Assembly: GCA_038998005.1 (NCBI GenBank)
Contig: JAVZIY010000010.1
Coordinates: 1 to 14,331, forward strand
DNA from: CALIKW01 sp038998005
GTDB lineage: Archaea; Aenigmatarchaeota; Aenigmatarchaeia; CG10238-14; SCSR01
DNA length: 14,331 bases
Direction of reading: 5' to 3'
The translations under genes were made by a program, and so were the position numbers. Below are positions 1-6,293 of this stretch, piece after piece. The notes beneath the pieces are model-generated. The model ran no database searches. It was given only the letters and a program-made list of their open reading frames with translations, and was not told the origin of the DNA. Position 1 is the stretch's first letter; every line of letters begins with the position of its first letter.

Positions 1-1
1 C

Positions 2-538
2 TTGTTCGAGCCTTTAGTAAAATGGATGATTGAACAAGGATTTTACTCCTTTTTATTTCCATGGATAATTACATCTGCAATTTTTTATGGTTTGCTAAGA
101 AAGTCAAAAGTTTTTGGAGAATCTCCAGTTTTAAATGGAGTAGTTTCTATTTCAATAGCATTTCTAATAATAGGCTTTCCCTTTCTTTCTCAATTTAGCT
201 TGGCTTTGCCAATATCAACTTTTTTCACTCAAGCAACAGTTTTCCTTCTAATTTTAGTTATAGGTTTTATTTTCGCAAGTCTATTTTATCCGGATCTTTC
301 AAAATTCCTTTTAGAAAAATTTACAAGAAGAACAACACTTTCCATTTTAATTGTTTTGGGGATAGCTCTTTTCATAACTTCAGGCCTAGTAGGAGTTTTT
401 ACTTATGGCATAGGTAAGCCTGCTGAGCCAGGAACCCCTTCCCCACCAACAGATGTTATTATACTTGCAGGAGGAATAATTATTTTTATGGTTATCATAA
501 TAATAGCAGGAGCTATGGTTATGGGTGGTGAGCAGTGA
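2..538 (+). CDS. Small multi-pass membrane protein, paralogue 1 of 4 (5' partial)
   Basis: Function is not recognised. The protein is very hydrophobic, with about five predicted membrane segments. The last segment (about residues 152-174) follows a proline-rich stretch (PAEPGTPSPP, about 139-148). Near the N-terminus it has the block LLRKSKVFGES, which recurs in the next three proteins as LLRKSKIFGD and similar, so this is a tandem family. The first readable codon is TTG at position 2. Aligned with its neighbours the protein lacks only a few N-terminal residues, so the true start most likely lies just left of the window and this TTG is probably an internal Leu. By the positive-inside rule the RKSK loop is cytoplasmic, giving N-out/C-in and an external proline-rich loop; this is inference. 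Its stop overlaps the next start, so the two are probably translationally coupled. Confidence 0.8.
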   Translation: MFEPLVKWMIEQGFYSFLFPWIITSAIFYGLLRKSKVFGESPVLNGVVSISIAFLIIGFPFLSQFSLALPISTFFTQATVFLLILVIGFIFASLFYPDLSKFLLEKFTRRTTLSILIVLGIALFITSGLVGVFTYGIGKPAEPGTPSPPTDVIILAGGIIIFMVIIIIAGAMVMGGEQ

Positions 539-1059
539 ACCCATTTGAGATGACAATTAAAAAATTGCAAGAATTGGGATTCTTTCAGTTCTTTTTGCCA
601 TTTATTTTAACATCAACAATATTTTATGCTTTATTAAGGAAATCAAAAATTTTCGGAGACCCAAAAGAAAATGTTATAGTAAATGGAATGGTTTCTTTAA
701 TAGCAGCCTTCATGGTTTGGGCATCCCCTATTTTATTGGGAATTAACATAGAAACTCAACTTGCAACTTTCTTTTTATACAGCATGATAGGAATTTTAGT
801 AGTTTCTGTTTGCTTACTTCTCATAAGCCTACTTTGCCCTCCAGATTTACCAAAGCATTTGGCAGATACTTTTAAAGCAGGAAGGTTTTGGATGGTTATA
901 TTAGTTCTAGGATTTTTAGTAGGTTTAGTAATTTTTGCTTCCTCATTTCTTAACATTTTCTTCCCTTCCTTTGGTGCACAACAAATCTCATGGGATTGGG
1001 TTTTAAGCTTAGGAGTTTTCGCAGGAATGGTTATAACAATTTTCTTCATCGTAAGATAG
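535..1059 (+). CDS. Small multi-pass membrane protein, paralogue 2 of 4
   Basis: This is a 174-residue hydrophobic protein of unknown function in the same family as its upstream neighbour. The N-terminal amphipathic segment (LQELGFFQFFLPF, about residues 11-23), the first membrane helix (IFYALL) and the loop RKSKIFGDPKE are the family hallmarks. About five membrane segments are expected. The start is GTG at 535, overlapping the preceding TGA as GTGA, with a GGTGG Shine-Dalgarno-like sequence a few bases upstream (about 525-529). That arrangement supports both the start and coupling to gene 1. It lacks the clear proline-rich linker of paralogues 1, 3 and 4, and it ends directly after its last hydrophobic segment (IFFIVR). 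Confidence 0.82.
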   Translation: MNPFEMTIKKLQELGFFQFFLPFILTSTIFYALLRKSKIFGDPKENVIVNGMVSLIAAFMVWASPILLGINIETQLATFFLYSMIGILVVSVCLLLISLLCPPDLPKHLADTFKAGRFWMVILVLGFLVGLVIFASSFLNIFFPSFGAQQISWDWVLSLGVFAGMVITIFFIVR

Positions 1060-1129
1060 CTATCTGAGCAAAAGTGAGATTAGAAATAAAGATAAATATG
1101 TAATTCCAAATTTAATTTAAAGGTGAAAT

Positions 1130-1684
1130 ATGGTAACAATTGCTGACTTGATAGCTACTGCAAGAGATCTTGGAATATTCGCATTCTACCTTCCATTCTT
1201 GCTAGCATTTGCAATAATCTATGCATTACTCAGAAAAGCAAAACTCTGGGGAGACAGAAAAAACATAGATCTAATAGTTTCATTAATTATATCAGCATTT
1301 ATAATCGGTTACACACCATTCGGCCTCGCTTTATCAACAGTCCTAGTAAACCTTTTCGGTGGAACATTCCTAACAGTAGTTACTATCCTAGCAATTCTAC
1401 TGATTTTCTACATGCTATTGCCGCTATTTGGTGTTGGAAAGGAAAAAGAAGTTAGCAAAAAATTGATAGCAGTAGTTTTGCTTATATCAATAGTAATAGG
1501 AATAGGAATTTTAATAGCATATGTCCCACAAGTAGTTCCAGAAGTTAGAATTCCAGGAATATCTTTACCAGGAATGCCAACTCCAGTAGCTCCAGGAATT
1601 GCTTTAAGCTATGAGGATGTTGCAATAATTGCTTTGGTAGTTCTTACATTCATAGTAATCTGGTACCTTGCAAAGGAAAAATAG
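1130..1684 (+). CDS. Small multi-pass membrane protein, paralogue 3 of 4
   Basis: This 184-residue membrane protein belongs to the same family. It has LGIFAFYLPF (about residues 14-23) followed by a helix with IIYALL and the loop RKAKLWGDRKN. A proline-rich external segment (PEVRIPGISLPGMPTPVAP, about 137-155) precedes the last membrane helix, and the C-terminus is a short charged tail (AKEK). ATG at 1130 is preceded by AAAGGTGAAAT, a good archaeal Shine-Dalgarno site. A 70-nt gap separates it from paralogue 2. Its codons are visibly richer in C-ending triplets (TTC, ATC, CTA/CTC) than those of its neighbours, which may mean stronger expression or a separate history. Function is unknown. Confidence 0.82.
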   Translation: MVTIADLIATARDLGIFAFYLPFLLAFAIIYALLRKAKLWGDRKNIDLIVSLIISAFIIGYTPFGLALSTVLVNLFGGTFLTVVTILAILLIFYMLLPLFGVGKEKEVSKKLIAVVLLISIVIGIGILIAYVPQVVPEVRIPGISLPGMPTPVAPGIALSYEDVAIIALVVLTFIVIWYLAKEK

Positions 1685-1730
1685 CAAGCTTTTATTTTTT
1701 CTTTTTAAATTTTGTTAAAGGTAAGAGTAG

Positions 1731-2324
1731 ATGGTATTTCAGCAAACAATAGAACTTTTAAGACAATTAGGATTCTTTAGCTACTTTTTCCCTTTTGTTC
1801 TAATGTTTGCAATTTTTTATGCTTTACTAACTAAATCAAAAATTTTCGGAGACCCAAAAGAAAAAAGTGTGAAAAGAATTAATACAGTAATTTCATTCAT
1901 TGCCTCATTTTTCGTTTTAGCCCTTACTCCTTTGGTTGATTTAGCAGCTTTTCTTTCCGCATTTTTTGGCACGCTTTTCATGATATTAGTCGCTCTTCTC
2001 TCCTTTCTAATAATAGCATTTATGGTAATTCCTTCAGAAGATTGGGAAAAGAATAAAGGAAAGTATTTGAAAATTTTAGCACCTATTTGTGCTATAATAG
2101 TAATAGCTATACTTTTAACTTCCTCTGGCTATAGCTTTTTCCCTACTCTTCAACCTACTTCAATGCCAAAGGTAGAAATAAGTACACAGGATCTTTTAAT
2201 TATTTTATTAGTTTTTGGTTTGATTTTTATAATCTGGTTTGTTACAAGAGAGGAAAAGAAAGAAGAAACTAAAGGTAAGGAAATTGTTAGTTTTGAGCTT
2301 AGACCTGTAACTAAAAAAGAATAA
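1731..2324 (+). CDS. Small multi-pass membrane protein, paralogue 4 of 4
   Basis: This 197-residue membrane protein has the family N-terminus: LGFFSYFFPF (about residues 13-22), then IFYALL and TKSKIFGDPKE, closest to paralogue 2 in that loop. A proline-containing stretch (FPTLQPTSMPK, about 137-147) precedes the final helix (LLIILLVFGLIFIIWFV). Unlike the other three it carries a longer charged cytoplasmic tail of about 30 residues, starting REEKKEETKGKE, which could be a docking site. ATG at 1731 has an AAAGGTAA Shine-Dalgarno-like site upstream and a possible TATA box at 1701-1710, so it may also have its own promoter. The cluster ends here with an oligo-T tract. Function is unknown. Confidence 0.82.
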   Translation: MVFQQTIELLRQLGFFSYFFPFVLMFAIFYALLTKSKIFGDPKEKSVKRINTVISFIASFFVLALTPLVDLAAFLSAFFGTLFMILVALLSFLIIAFMVIPSEDWEKNKGKYLKILAPICAIIVIAILLTSSGYSFFPTLQPTSMPKVEISTQDLLIILLVFGLIFIIWFVTREEKKEETKGKEIVSFELRPVTKKE

Positions 2325-2328
2325 AAGG

Positions 2329-2335
2329 TTTTTTT
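2329..2335 (+). terminator. Oligo-T terminator of the membrane-protein cluster
   Basis: Seven consecutive T residues lie 4 nt after the stop of paralogue 4, followed by more T-rich sequence, just before the convergent gene ends. Archaeal RNA polymerase terminates on such T tracts without needing a hairpin. Confidence 0.55.
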
Positions 2336-2349
2336 GAAATTTTCTTGTT

Positions 2350-2829
2350 TTACTCAAACTTGTAGCCTAAAAATTGGCTTATTCTTGCTTGCTCTTCATT
2401 GATTTTTTCGCTTGCTTCCCTTATTTTCTTCTCTTGTTGATATATCGCAGCCTTTCCCCTTTCTATTATGTAGTTAGCAATTTCTTTCATTTTACTGATG
2501 TAAGGTCCAATAACATTCTTAAGGGAGTTTGCTATTTTTCTTACATCTTTATCTTTTGCATTTTCAGCTAGTTCTCTAACCGAAGGTTCAAGATTTTTCA
2601 ACATTTTATGTGCTTCTATTGGATTGAAATACATGGCTGCTGTCATATCTTCCCATGCTCCTCTCAATTTTCCTAAAATTTCATATTCTCCCAGATATCG
2701 CTGAAGTTTTTCTATAGCTTTTTGAAAAGCACTGGCTTTCTTATTTATTGGTGTAAAGAGTTTTTTTGATCCTTCCAAATATCCGAATGGATCGAATGAT
2801 CCCGATATACCAAGTGCCATATTTCTCAC
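2350..2829 (-). CDS. Uncharacterised helical (coiled-coil) protein of the accessory island
   Basis: I do not recognise this 159-residue soluble protein. After a glycine-containing N-terminus (GISGSFDPFGYLEG, about residues 7-20) it is almost entirely charged helix, and the C-terminal 45 residues (IIERGKAAIYQQEKKIREASEKINEEQARIS region) look coiled-coil. There is no signal peptide and no membrane segment. The start is uncertain. GTG at 2829 sits the same distance (about 28 nt) from its TATA box as the ATG at 3896 does from its own near-identical promoter, which favours a leaderless GTG start. ATG at 2820, three codons in, has GTGAG just upstream and would give 156 residues. It is transcribed from the duplicated operator-promoter at 2837-2870, so it is probably co-regulated with the gene at 3896. 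Confidence 0.75.
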   Translation of the reverse strand: MRNMALGISGSFDPFGYLEGSKKLFTPINKKASAFQKAIEKLQRYLGEYEILGKLRGAWEDMTAAMYFNPIEAHKMLKNLEPSVRELAENAKDKDVRKIANSLKNVIGPYISKMKEIANYIIERGKAAIYQQEKKIREASEKINEEQARISQFLGYKFE

Positions 2830-2836
2830 TTTTAAA

Positions 2837-2870
2837 TGTTACTACTTAGTAGTATTTAAATATTTCTATT
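2837..2870 (-). promoter_or_regulatory. Promoter with palindromic operator, copy A
   Basis: Read on the minus strand this 34-nt block contains AATAGAAATATTTAAATACT (BRE plus TATA box) followed by the 15-bp perfect palindrome at 2840-2854 (TACTAC-T-TAGTAGTA type, centre 2847), placed between TATA and start where a repressor would block initiation. It matches the plus-strand block at 3855-3888 at 32 of 34 positions. It overlaps the last bases of the upstream protease-like gene. Confidence 0.7.
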
Positions 2871-3375
2871 CTTCACTATATAATGGTAACATCTTAAAGG
2901 CAAACTTCCAATAAAACTTATTCAAATAACCAGAAAATCTTTCAACAACTTTGCTTCCTTCTCTATCTCCAATTCTTTCATAAGCATCTTTCAAATTCTT
3001 ATCTATGCTTGCTTCTGAAACAAGATCACCAGAAACATTTTCAGAGGCATGAGTTGATTCATGCCCTATTATATATTCAAGAAGTTTTTTTGGATAGTGA
3101 ATAACATCTTTGCTAACTATAAGATACTTTTTAACTCTTCCAAGCCAATCTTTTGCAAATAAAGTAGCAGCAGGTTTGTCTTTTGGCAAATCGTCTGTTA
3201 CATAAATATCATCGGGCTCTTTAAATTTTCCATAACCTTTTATCTTTTGAAGAACAGGCCAAATTCTATTCTTAACATTATTCATGCTTTCCTTAACTTT
3301 TCCTATTATTAACGGATCTTTATAAACTTCTATTTTCTGATAAAGTTGATCTTGAAAATTTTTAACTGGAAACAT
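2866..3375 (-). CDS. Small HExxH zinc-metalloprotease-like protein
   Basis: This 169-residue protein contains H105-E-S-T-H109 (context YIIGHESTHASE), the zinc-binding and catalytic HExxH motif, in a predicted helix that follows a strand-like segment (KKYLIVSKDVI, about 82-92). Glu121 in LVSEAS, 12 residues after the second His, is a candidate third zinc ligand, which would make it gluzincin-like. There is no signal peptide or membrane helix, so a cytoplasmic protease is implied. It is too small for classical families and could resemble the archaeal minigluzincins, but I cannot assign a family. ATG at 3375 lies about 25 nt after a TATA box (3395-3409), so the message is probably leaderless. 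Metal binding is inferred from the motif only. Confidence 0.75.
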   Translation of the reverse strand: MFPVKNFQDQLYQKIEVYKDPLIIGKVKESMNNVKNRIWPVLQKIKGYGKFKEPDDIYVTDDLPKDKPAATLFAKDWLGRVKKYLIVSKDVIHYPKKLLEYIIGHESTHASENVSGDLVSEASIDKNLKDAYERIGDREGSKVVERFSGYLNKFYWKFAFKMLPLYSEE

Positions 3376-3394
3376 AAAATAATACTATAAAGAA

Positions 3395-3409
3395 AAGCTT
3401 AAATCCTTT
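3395..3409 (-). promoter_or_regulatory. BRE/TATA promoter of the HExxH gene
   Basis: On the minus strand AAAGGATTTAAGCTT reads as a purine-rich BRE followed by a TATA box (ATTTAAGCTT at 3395-3404), about 25 nt before the ATG at 3375. This predicts a leaderless transcript. Confidence 0.5.
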
Positions 3410-3500
3410 TTTAAAATCTCATGTGACGTTTGAAATTAAAATCACTAAGCGAGAAAGCTTTTTGATAATAACTGGCTATGAAAGCACAGTTTTATTGTGA

Positions 3501-3794
3501 TTAAGTGAGCTTTACTCCATACATCCTTTCTTCATATCCCATTTCCCATGTAGGATAATTTCCAGAGCCTAATTTGTACAATCCCTTAACTCCTCTGTAC
3601 AAGTAGTAAACTGGTGAATAAATTGCCTCTGCTAAACCACCTGCCAAATTTCTTCCTCCAGCTTCCCAGTTTTTCTTGTATAAGCCATCATAAAATATCG
3701 CTCTTCCTACTTTGTATGCTACATGGATTGGGTATACTAGAAAAGCTACAAAAGCCCCTAAGATATCCCTTATTCCACTCAATCTTGCACTCAT
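3501..3794 (-). CDS. Small amphipathic/hydrophobic protein of unknown function
   Basis: I choose ATG at 3794 (97 residues; begins MSARLSGIRDILGAFVAF) over the in-frame TTG at 3818. The BRE/TATA box at 3822-3838 lies only about 9 nt from the TTG, so the transcript would start downstream of it, near 3801. The product has one convincing hydrophobic stretch (ILGAFVAFLVYPIHVAY, about residues 10-26) and a weaker one (LAEAIYSPVYYLYRGVKGLY, about 53-72). It is rich in Tyr and Gly, so it is probably membrane-associated. No family is recognised. It lies between the HExxH protease-like gene and the divergent frameshifted gene, with about 125 nt of unassigned sequence downstream (3376-3500). Confidence 0.65.
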   Translation of the reverse strand: MSARLSGIRDILGAFVAFLVYPIHVAYKVGRAIFYDGLYKKNWEAGGRNLAGGLAEAIYSPVYYLYRGVKGLYKLGSGNYPTWEMGYEERMYGVKLT

Positions 3795-3821
3795 ATCAAT
3801 CAAAAATATAGAAAACAATTA

Positions 3822-3838
3822 AAGATTTAAGCTTTTTT
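3822..3838 (-). promoter_or_regulatory. BRE/TATA promoter of the small hydrophobic protein gene
   Basis: The minus strand reads AAAAAAGCTTAAATCTT, a BRE-like A run and a TATA box. Transcription should start near 3801, which decides for the ATG at 3794 as the translation start. Confidence 0.5.
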
Positions 3839-3854
3839 GATCTATTCAATAGAA

Positions 3855-3888
3855 AATAGAAATATTTAAATACTATTCAGTAGTAACA
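3855..3888 (+). promoter_or_regulatory. Promoter with palindromic operator, copy B
   Basis: This block contains AATAGAAATATTTAAATACT (BRE/TATA) and then an imperfect 15-bp palindrome at 3871-3885 (TACTATTCAGTAGTA, 6 of 7 pairs). It differs from copy A (2837-2870, minus strand) at only two positions, both at the centre of the palindrome. The ATG at 3896 is about 28 nt from the TATA centre, indicating a leaderless message. Confidence 0.7.
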
Positions 3889-3895
3889 ACTTTTT

Positions 3896-4228
3896 ATGAA
3901 AGTTGAAATAGAGACTGGCTTCCCAGAATTTAATCGTTTACAAAAAATGCTTTCGGGAACAAGTTTGTTACCTGTAAACTTAGATTATGCTAGGAAATAT
4001 GAAAGACAATGGCTAACAGCACATGTAAAAAAGAATAGTGAAATAAATGTGCTTGCACCAGATGGCAATGTACTAGCAAGATTTGGTTCAAATTCAATGG
4101 AAAGTGGAAATGTTATAGATATTGATATTAGTAAAGAATATTTGTTCGGAAGAGATTTTCCTAACTTTAAGCTTTATTGTTTGAAAATAGAACACCAACC
4201 AAAAAATTTGATACAGGAAAGTTTGTAG
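3896..4228 (+). CDS. Uncharacterised protein, first frame of a frameshifted gene
   Basis: The reading frame from ATG 3896 encodes 110 residues with no recognised family. The middle (EINVLAPDGNVLARFGSN then VIDIDISKEYLFG, about residues 49-84) looks beta-rich. The open frame is lost at a TAG at 4226-4228, but the -1 frame continues the protein to 4368. The run at 4201-4207 reads A-AAA-AAT in the zero frame, the form of a tandem-slip -1 heptamer (X-XXY-YYZ). A -1 slip there would make a 157-residue fusion. Either this is programmed frameshifting, the gene is recently broken, or the homopolymer is miscounted. The strong promoter with an operator argues that the gene is or was expressed. It is co-regulated with the minus-strand gene at 2350. 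Confidence 0.6.
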   Translation: MKVEIETGFPEFNRLQKMLSGTSLLPVNLDYARKYERQWLTAHVKKNSEINVLAPDGNVLARFGSNSMESGNVIDIDISKEYLFGRDFPNFKLYCLKIEHQPKNLIQESL

Positions 4229-4368
4229 CAAACGATATTTCTAGAATTCAATTTTATGCAAGAACATCGAATGAGGAAATAGAAATAGCAAATTTAGGAT
4301 TAAGTCCAATTTCAATCCAAGATTATACAAGTAAAGTTACACTTGGTGTTAAAAGGTTGTTTGTTTAA
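4177..4368 (+). CDS. Second frame (-1) of the same gene, C-terminal half
   Basis: This frame is closed by stops at 4162 and 4168 and then reads as ordinary protein (FENRTPTKKFDTGKFVANDI, then SRIQFYARTSNEEIEIANLG) to TAA at 4366-4368. There is no Shine-Dalgarno site, no ATG and no promoter of its own; TTG at 4177 would be the only start. It is better read as the C-terminal 53-60 residues of the gene begun at 3896 than as a separate gene. Its stop overlaps the convergent stop of dphB. Confidence 0.45.
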   Translation: MFENRTPTKKFDTGKFVANDISRIQFYARTSNEEIEIANLGLSPISIQDYTSKVTLGVKRLFV

Positions 4369-5123
4369 ATTCTAAAAAATTCTAAAAATTCTTTTTCTGT
4401 AAAATGGAGTAAGCCAGGAACTATAATAACTGCAGGCACTTCCTCGAAATTTTTTTCAATAATTTCCTTAACTTTTCCGAAAGCTATTAAAGGTTTTTCG
4501 CTTCCTGCATTTACAAAAACTAAAATTTCACTTTCTAAGCTTAAAACATTCTCTTTCCTTCTTTCTTCAATCTCAAGTAAAATTTTTATACCCTCATTTA
4601 TCTTCATTAATTTTTCATCCTCTATATCAAGCAAGCATAAAGTATGCAAGCCTCTTGCCTTATTCATCTTTATTACTTCATAAACTGATTCAGGCAGCTT
4701 ACCTTTAGTTTTTTCTGGGAAAGGTATTGTAACGCAAGGACCAAACTTATATATATGCAAACCGGTTTCGCCTATTGCAGAAATTATTGAAGAAGAATGA
4801 ATAACTTTAGTTTCTATTCCTTGCTTCATAGCTTCTAGCTTTAAAGCTAAGTGAGTTGTTGCTATAAAAGCATCTCCCCCTACCAGCAAACCAACTTTCT
4901 TGTTTTTTGCCAAATTTAAGATATCTTGAAAATTTTCCTCCAAATCCTTTCGAGAAAGAACTTTAATTTTCTTCCCAATTAGCTTTTCAATTTTTTCTTT
5001 TGTTGTTTGAAGTTTTGTGGTATAAAACTCTGCGAATAACATTTCGCATTCTTTTGCAGCTTCCAATCCTTTTATGCTAATATCCTTTTCATCATTTAAT
5101 CCAAGGCTTATGAAGTAAAGCAT
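4365..5123 (-). CDS. dphB: Diphthine synthase (S-adenosylmethionine-dependent, DphB/Dph5)
   Basis: This enzyme uses S-adenosylmethionine to methylate the modified histidine intermediate of translation elongation factor aEF2 on the diphthamide pathway, in the cytoplasm. The 252-residue protein has the family N-terminus (YFISLGLNDEKDISIKGLEA, residues 3-22), FAEFYTT (about 30-36), the glycine-rich cofactor loop LLVGGDAFIATTH (about 79-91), SSIISAIGETGLHIYKFG (about 111-128) and the C-terminal VIIVPGLLHFTEKEFLE. Length and all landmarks fit a complete archaeal member of the tetrapyrrole-methylase-like fold. ATG at 5123 has no obvious Shine-Dalgarno, so a leaderless message is likely. It is convergent with the frameshifted gene (stops overlap by 2 nt) and divergent from the small membrane protein gene (33 nt apart). 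Confidence 0.95.
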   Translation of the reverse strand: MLYFISLGLNDEKDISIKGLEAAKECEMLFAEFYTTKLQTTKEKIEKLIGKKIKVLSRKDLEENFQDILNLAKNKKVGLLVGGDAFIATTHLALKLEAMKQGIETKVIHSSSIISAIGETGLHIYKFGPCVTIPFPEKTKGKLPESVYEVIKMNKARGLHTLCLLDIEDEKLMKINEGIKILLEIEERRKENVLSLESEILVFVNAGSEKPLIAFGKVKEIIEKNFEEVPAVIIVPGLLHFTEKEFLEFFRI

Positions 5124-5156
5124 AATTAACTAATAAACAAAAAGAAAAAAATAATT

Positions 5157-5429
5157 ATGGGAGATATAGGAATAATTCTTGCAGCCTTACCGATAATGTT
5201 AATTACTGCTCTTTTACTTGGTTTTGAACCACCCTTTTACTATGGGATAAGTTTGGTTGGCTTTTCCTTTTGGAATTTCAGCGAAACAAAAAGAATTAAG
5301 CAAATAGGGCTAATAATTTGTTTTATTGGCTTAATCCTATTTTCAATCTGCTTTTTCTATTATTATTTAAAGAAAATAACATTTCCAGAAAACCCATTTA
5401 ACTTTTTCCTTCTAACTTCTCTTTTTTAA
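5157..5429 (+). CDS. Small hypothetical membrane protein
   Basis: This 90-residue protein has about three hydrophobic segments (residues 4-23, 26-41 and 49-71) joined by short polar turns (SETKRIKQ at 42-49 should be cytoplasmic) and a Phe-rich C-terminus. No family is recognised. It begins 33 nt from the divergent dphB start and its stop overlaps that of the convergent phosphatase gene by 4 nt. Such tight packing on both sides supports a real but poorly conserved gene. There is no Shine-Dalgarno site, so translation would be leaderless. Confidence 0.55.
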   Translation: MGDIGIILAALPIMLITALLLGFEPPFYYGISLVGFSFWNFSETKRIKQIGLIICFIGLILFSICFFYYYLKKITFPENPFNFFLLTSLF

Positions 5430-6274
5430 AATCTTATTGCAAGTTTTTCAAGCTCAAATACATTTTTTGCTTTTTCTTCTAGGTTAATTCTCAAGTAAGC
5501 TGCAAAATTCCCATAAACTTTTGTTGAAGAAATAGTAAGTATCAAGCCATCATGATTTAACTTAACTCCAACAGGCTCATGACTTCTTATCATAACTTTT
5601 GCATTCAAAATTTTAAGTGCTCTTTCAGTTATATTTTTTCCAAAAATTTTTCCTGCACCCCTTGGAGAAGGATAAAATCCTTCTATTTCATCTGGATCAT
5701 TCCAAAGAATTTCTTCCATAAAACTTTTATTTTTAGAAGCATTTCTTAGCTCATCAATAGAATTTAAAAAAGGTAATCCGCCATGTAAGAAAAAATATTT
5801 TTCCTTAACTAAAGCAGTTAAATAAAAATAGCTCCAAACCTCTTTTATTTTTTCATAAACTTCTTCGCTCTTATACTTTTTGAAAAGAAAAAAAGGTAAA
5901 TCATGAGGAAAAACTTCCAAACCCTCCGGGAATTCGTGATTTCCTCTAAGGAAAAAAACTCTTTTTGGGAAAATTTCTTTTAGTGATAATAAAAAATAAT
6001 AAACTTCTGCCTGTTCTTCTCCTCTATCCCCATAATCTCCAAGGAAAATTATCTTATCCTCATTTTCAAAAAAATTGCTATGATTTAAAATAAAAACTAA
6101 ACTTTTAAAATCTCCGTGCAAATCACCAACAATAGTTAAAAAATTTTTTGGCTCAATTAAAAGCAAGTCTTCTTTCTTTTCCTTTTTCAAAATTTTTAAA
6201 GTACTTTCTATTTTTTCTAAAATCATTTCTTTAGTAGATTCTTTTGCTTCTTCTATCAATTCTCTTAAATTCAT
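5426..6274 (-). CDS. PPP-family serine/threonine protein phosphatase
   Basis: A metal-dependent phosphoprotein phosphatase of the PP1/PP2A superfamily. All signature motifs are present in order: GDLHG (D51, H53), GDYGDRG (D80, D83, R84; eukaryotic enzymes usually have GDYVDRG), RGNHE (N112, H113), LHGG (H164) and RSHE (R230, H232). These supply the two-metal site and the phosphate-binding arginines. The 282-residue length is that of a bare catalytic domain, with a 45-residue helical N-terminal lead. There is no signal peptide, so it acts in the cytoplasm. Bis(5'-nucleosyl) tetraphosphatases share several motifs, but the full set with HGG and RSHE favours a protein phosphatase. It is head-to-head with the Trm5-like gene, with 19 nt between starts. 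Confidence 0.88.
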   Translation of the reverse strand: MNLRELIEEAKESTKEMILEKIESTLKILKKEKKEDLLLIEPKNFLTIVGDLHGDFKSLVFILNHSNFFENEDKIIFLGDYGDRGEEQAEVYYFLLSLKEIFPKRVFFLRGNHEFPEGLEVFPHDLPFFLFKKYKSEEVYEKIKEVWSYFYLTALVKEKYFFLHGGLPFLNSIDELRNASKNKSFMEEILWNDPDEIEGFYPSPRGAGKIFGKNITERALKILNAKVMIRSHEPVGVKLNHDGLILTISSTKVYGNFAAYLRINLEEKAKNVFELEKLAIRF

Positions 6275-6293
6275 ATTTTTAATTTAAATTTAG

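Noticed and set aside
756..1049. Open frame on the minus strand inside membrane paralogue 2
   Set aside because: It is antisense to a gene with a clear family pattern, and its translation is low-complexity Lys/Thr/Pro without motifs. The same applies to long antisense frames at 2374-2571, 3614-3811, 6376-6624, 8593-8931, 10639-11067, 12478-12762 and 13371-13589.
3794..3818. TTG at 3818 as the start of the small hydrophobic protein
   Set aside because: The TATA box lies only about 9 nt away, so transcription would begin downstream of this codon. ATG 3794 fits the promoter.
3391..3840. AAAGCTTAAATC occurring twice (about 3394-3405 plus strand, 3824-3835 minus strand) as a dispersed repeat
   Set aside because: Both copies sit at promoter positions and match a common BRE/TATA composition, although the copy at 3394-3405 reads in the opposite sense to its gene. 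Chance similarity of TATA regions is enough to explain it.
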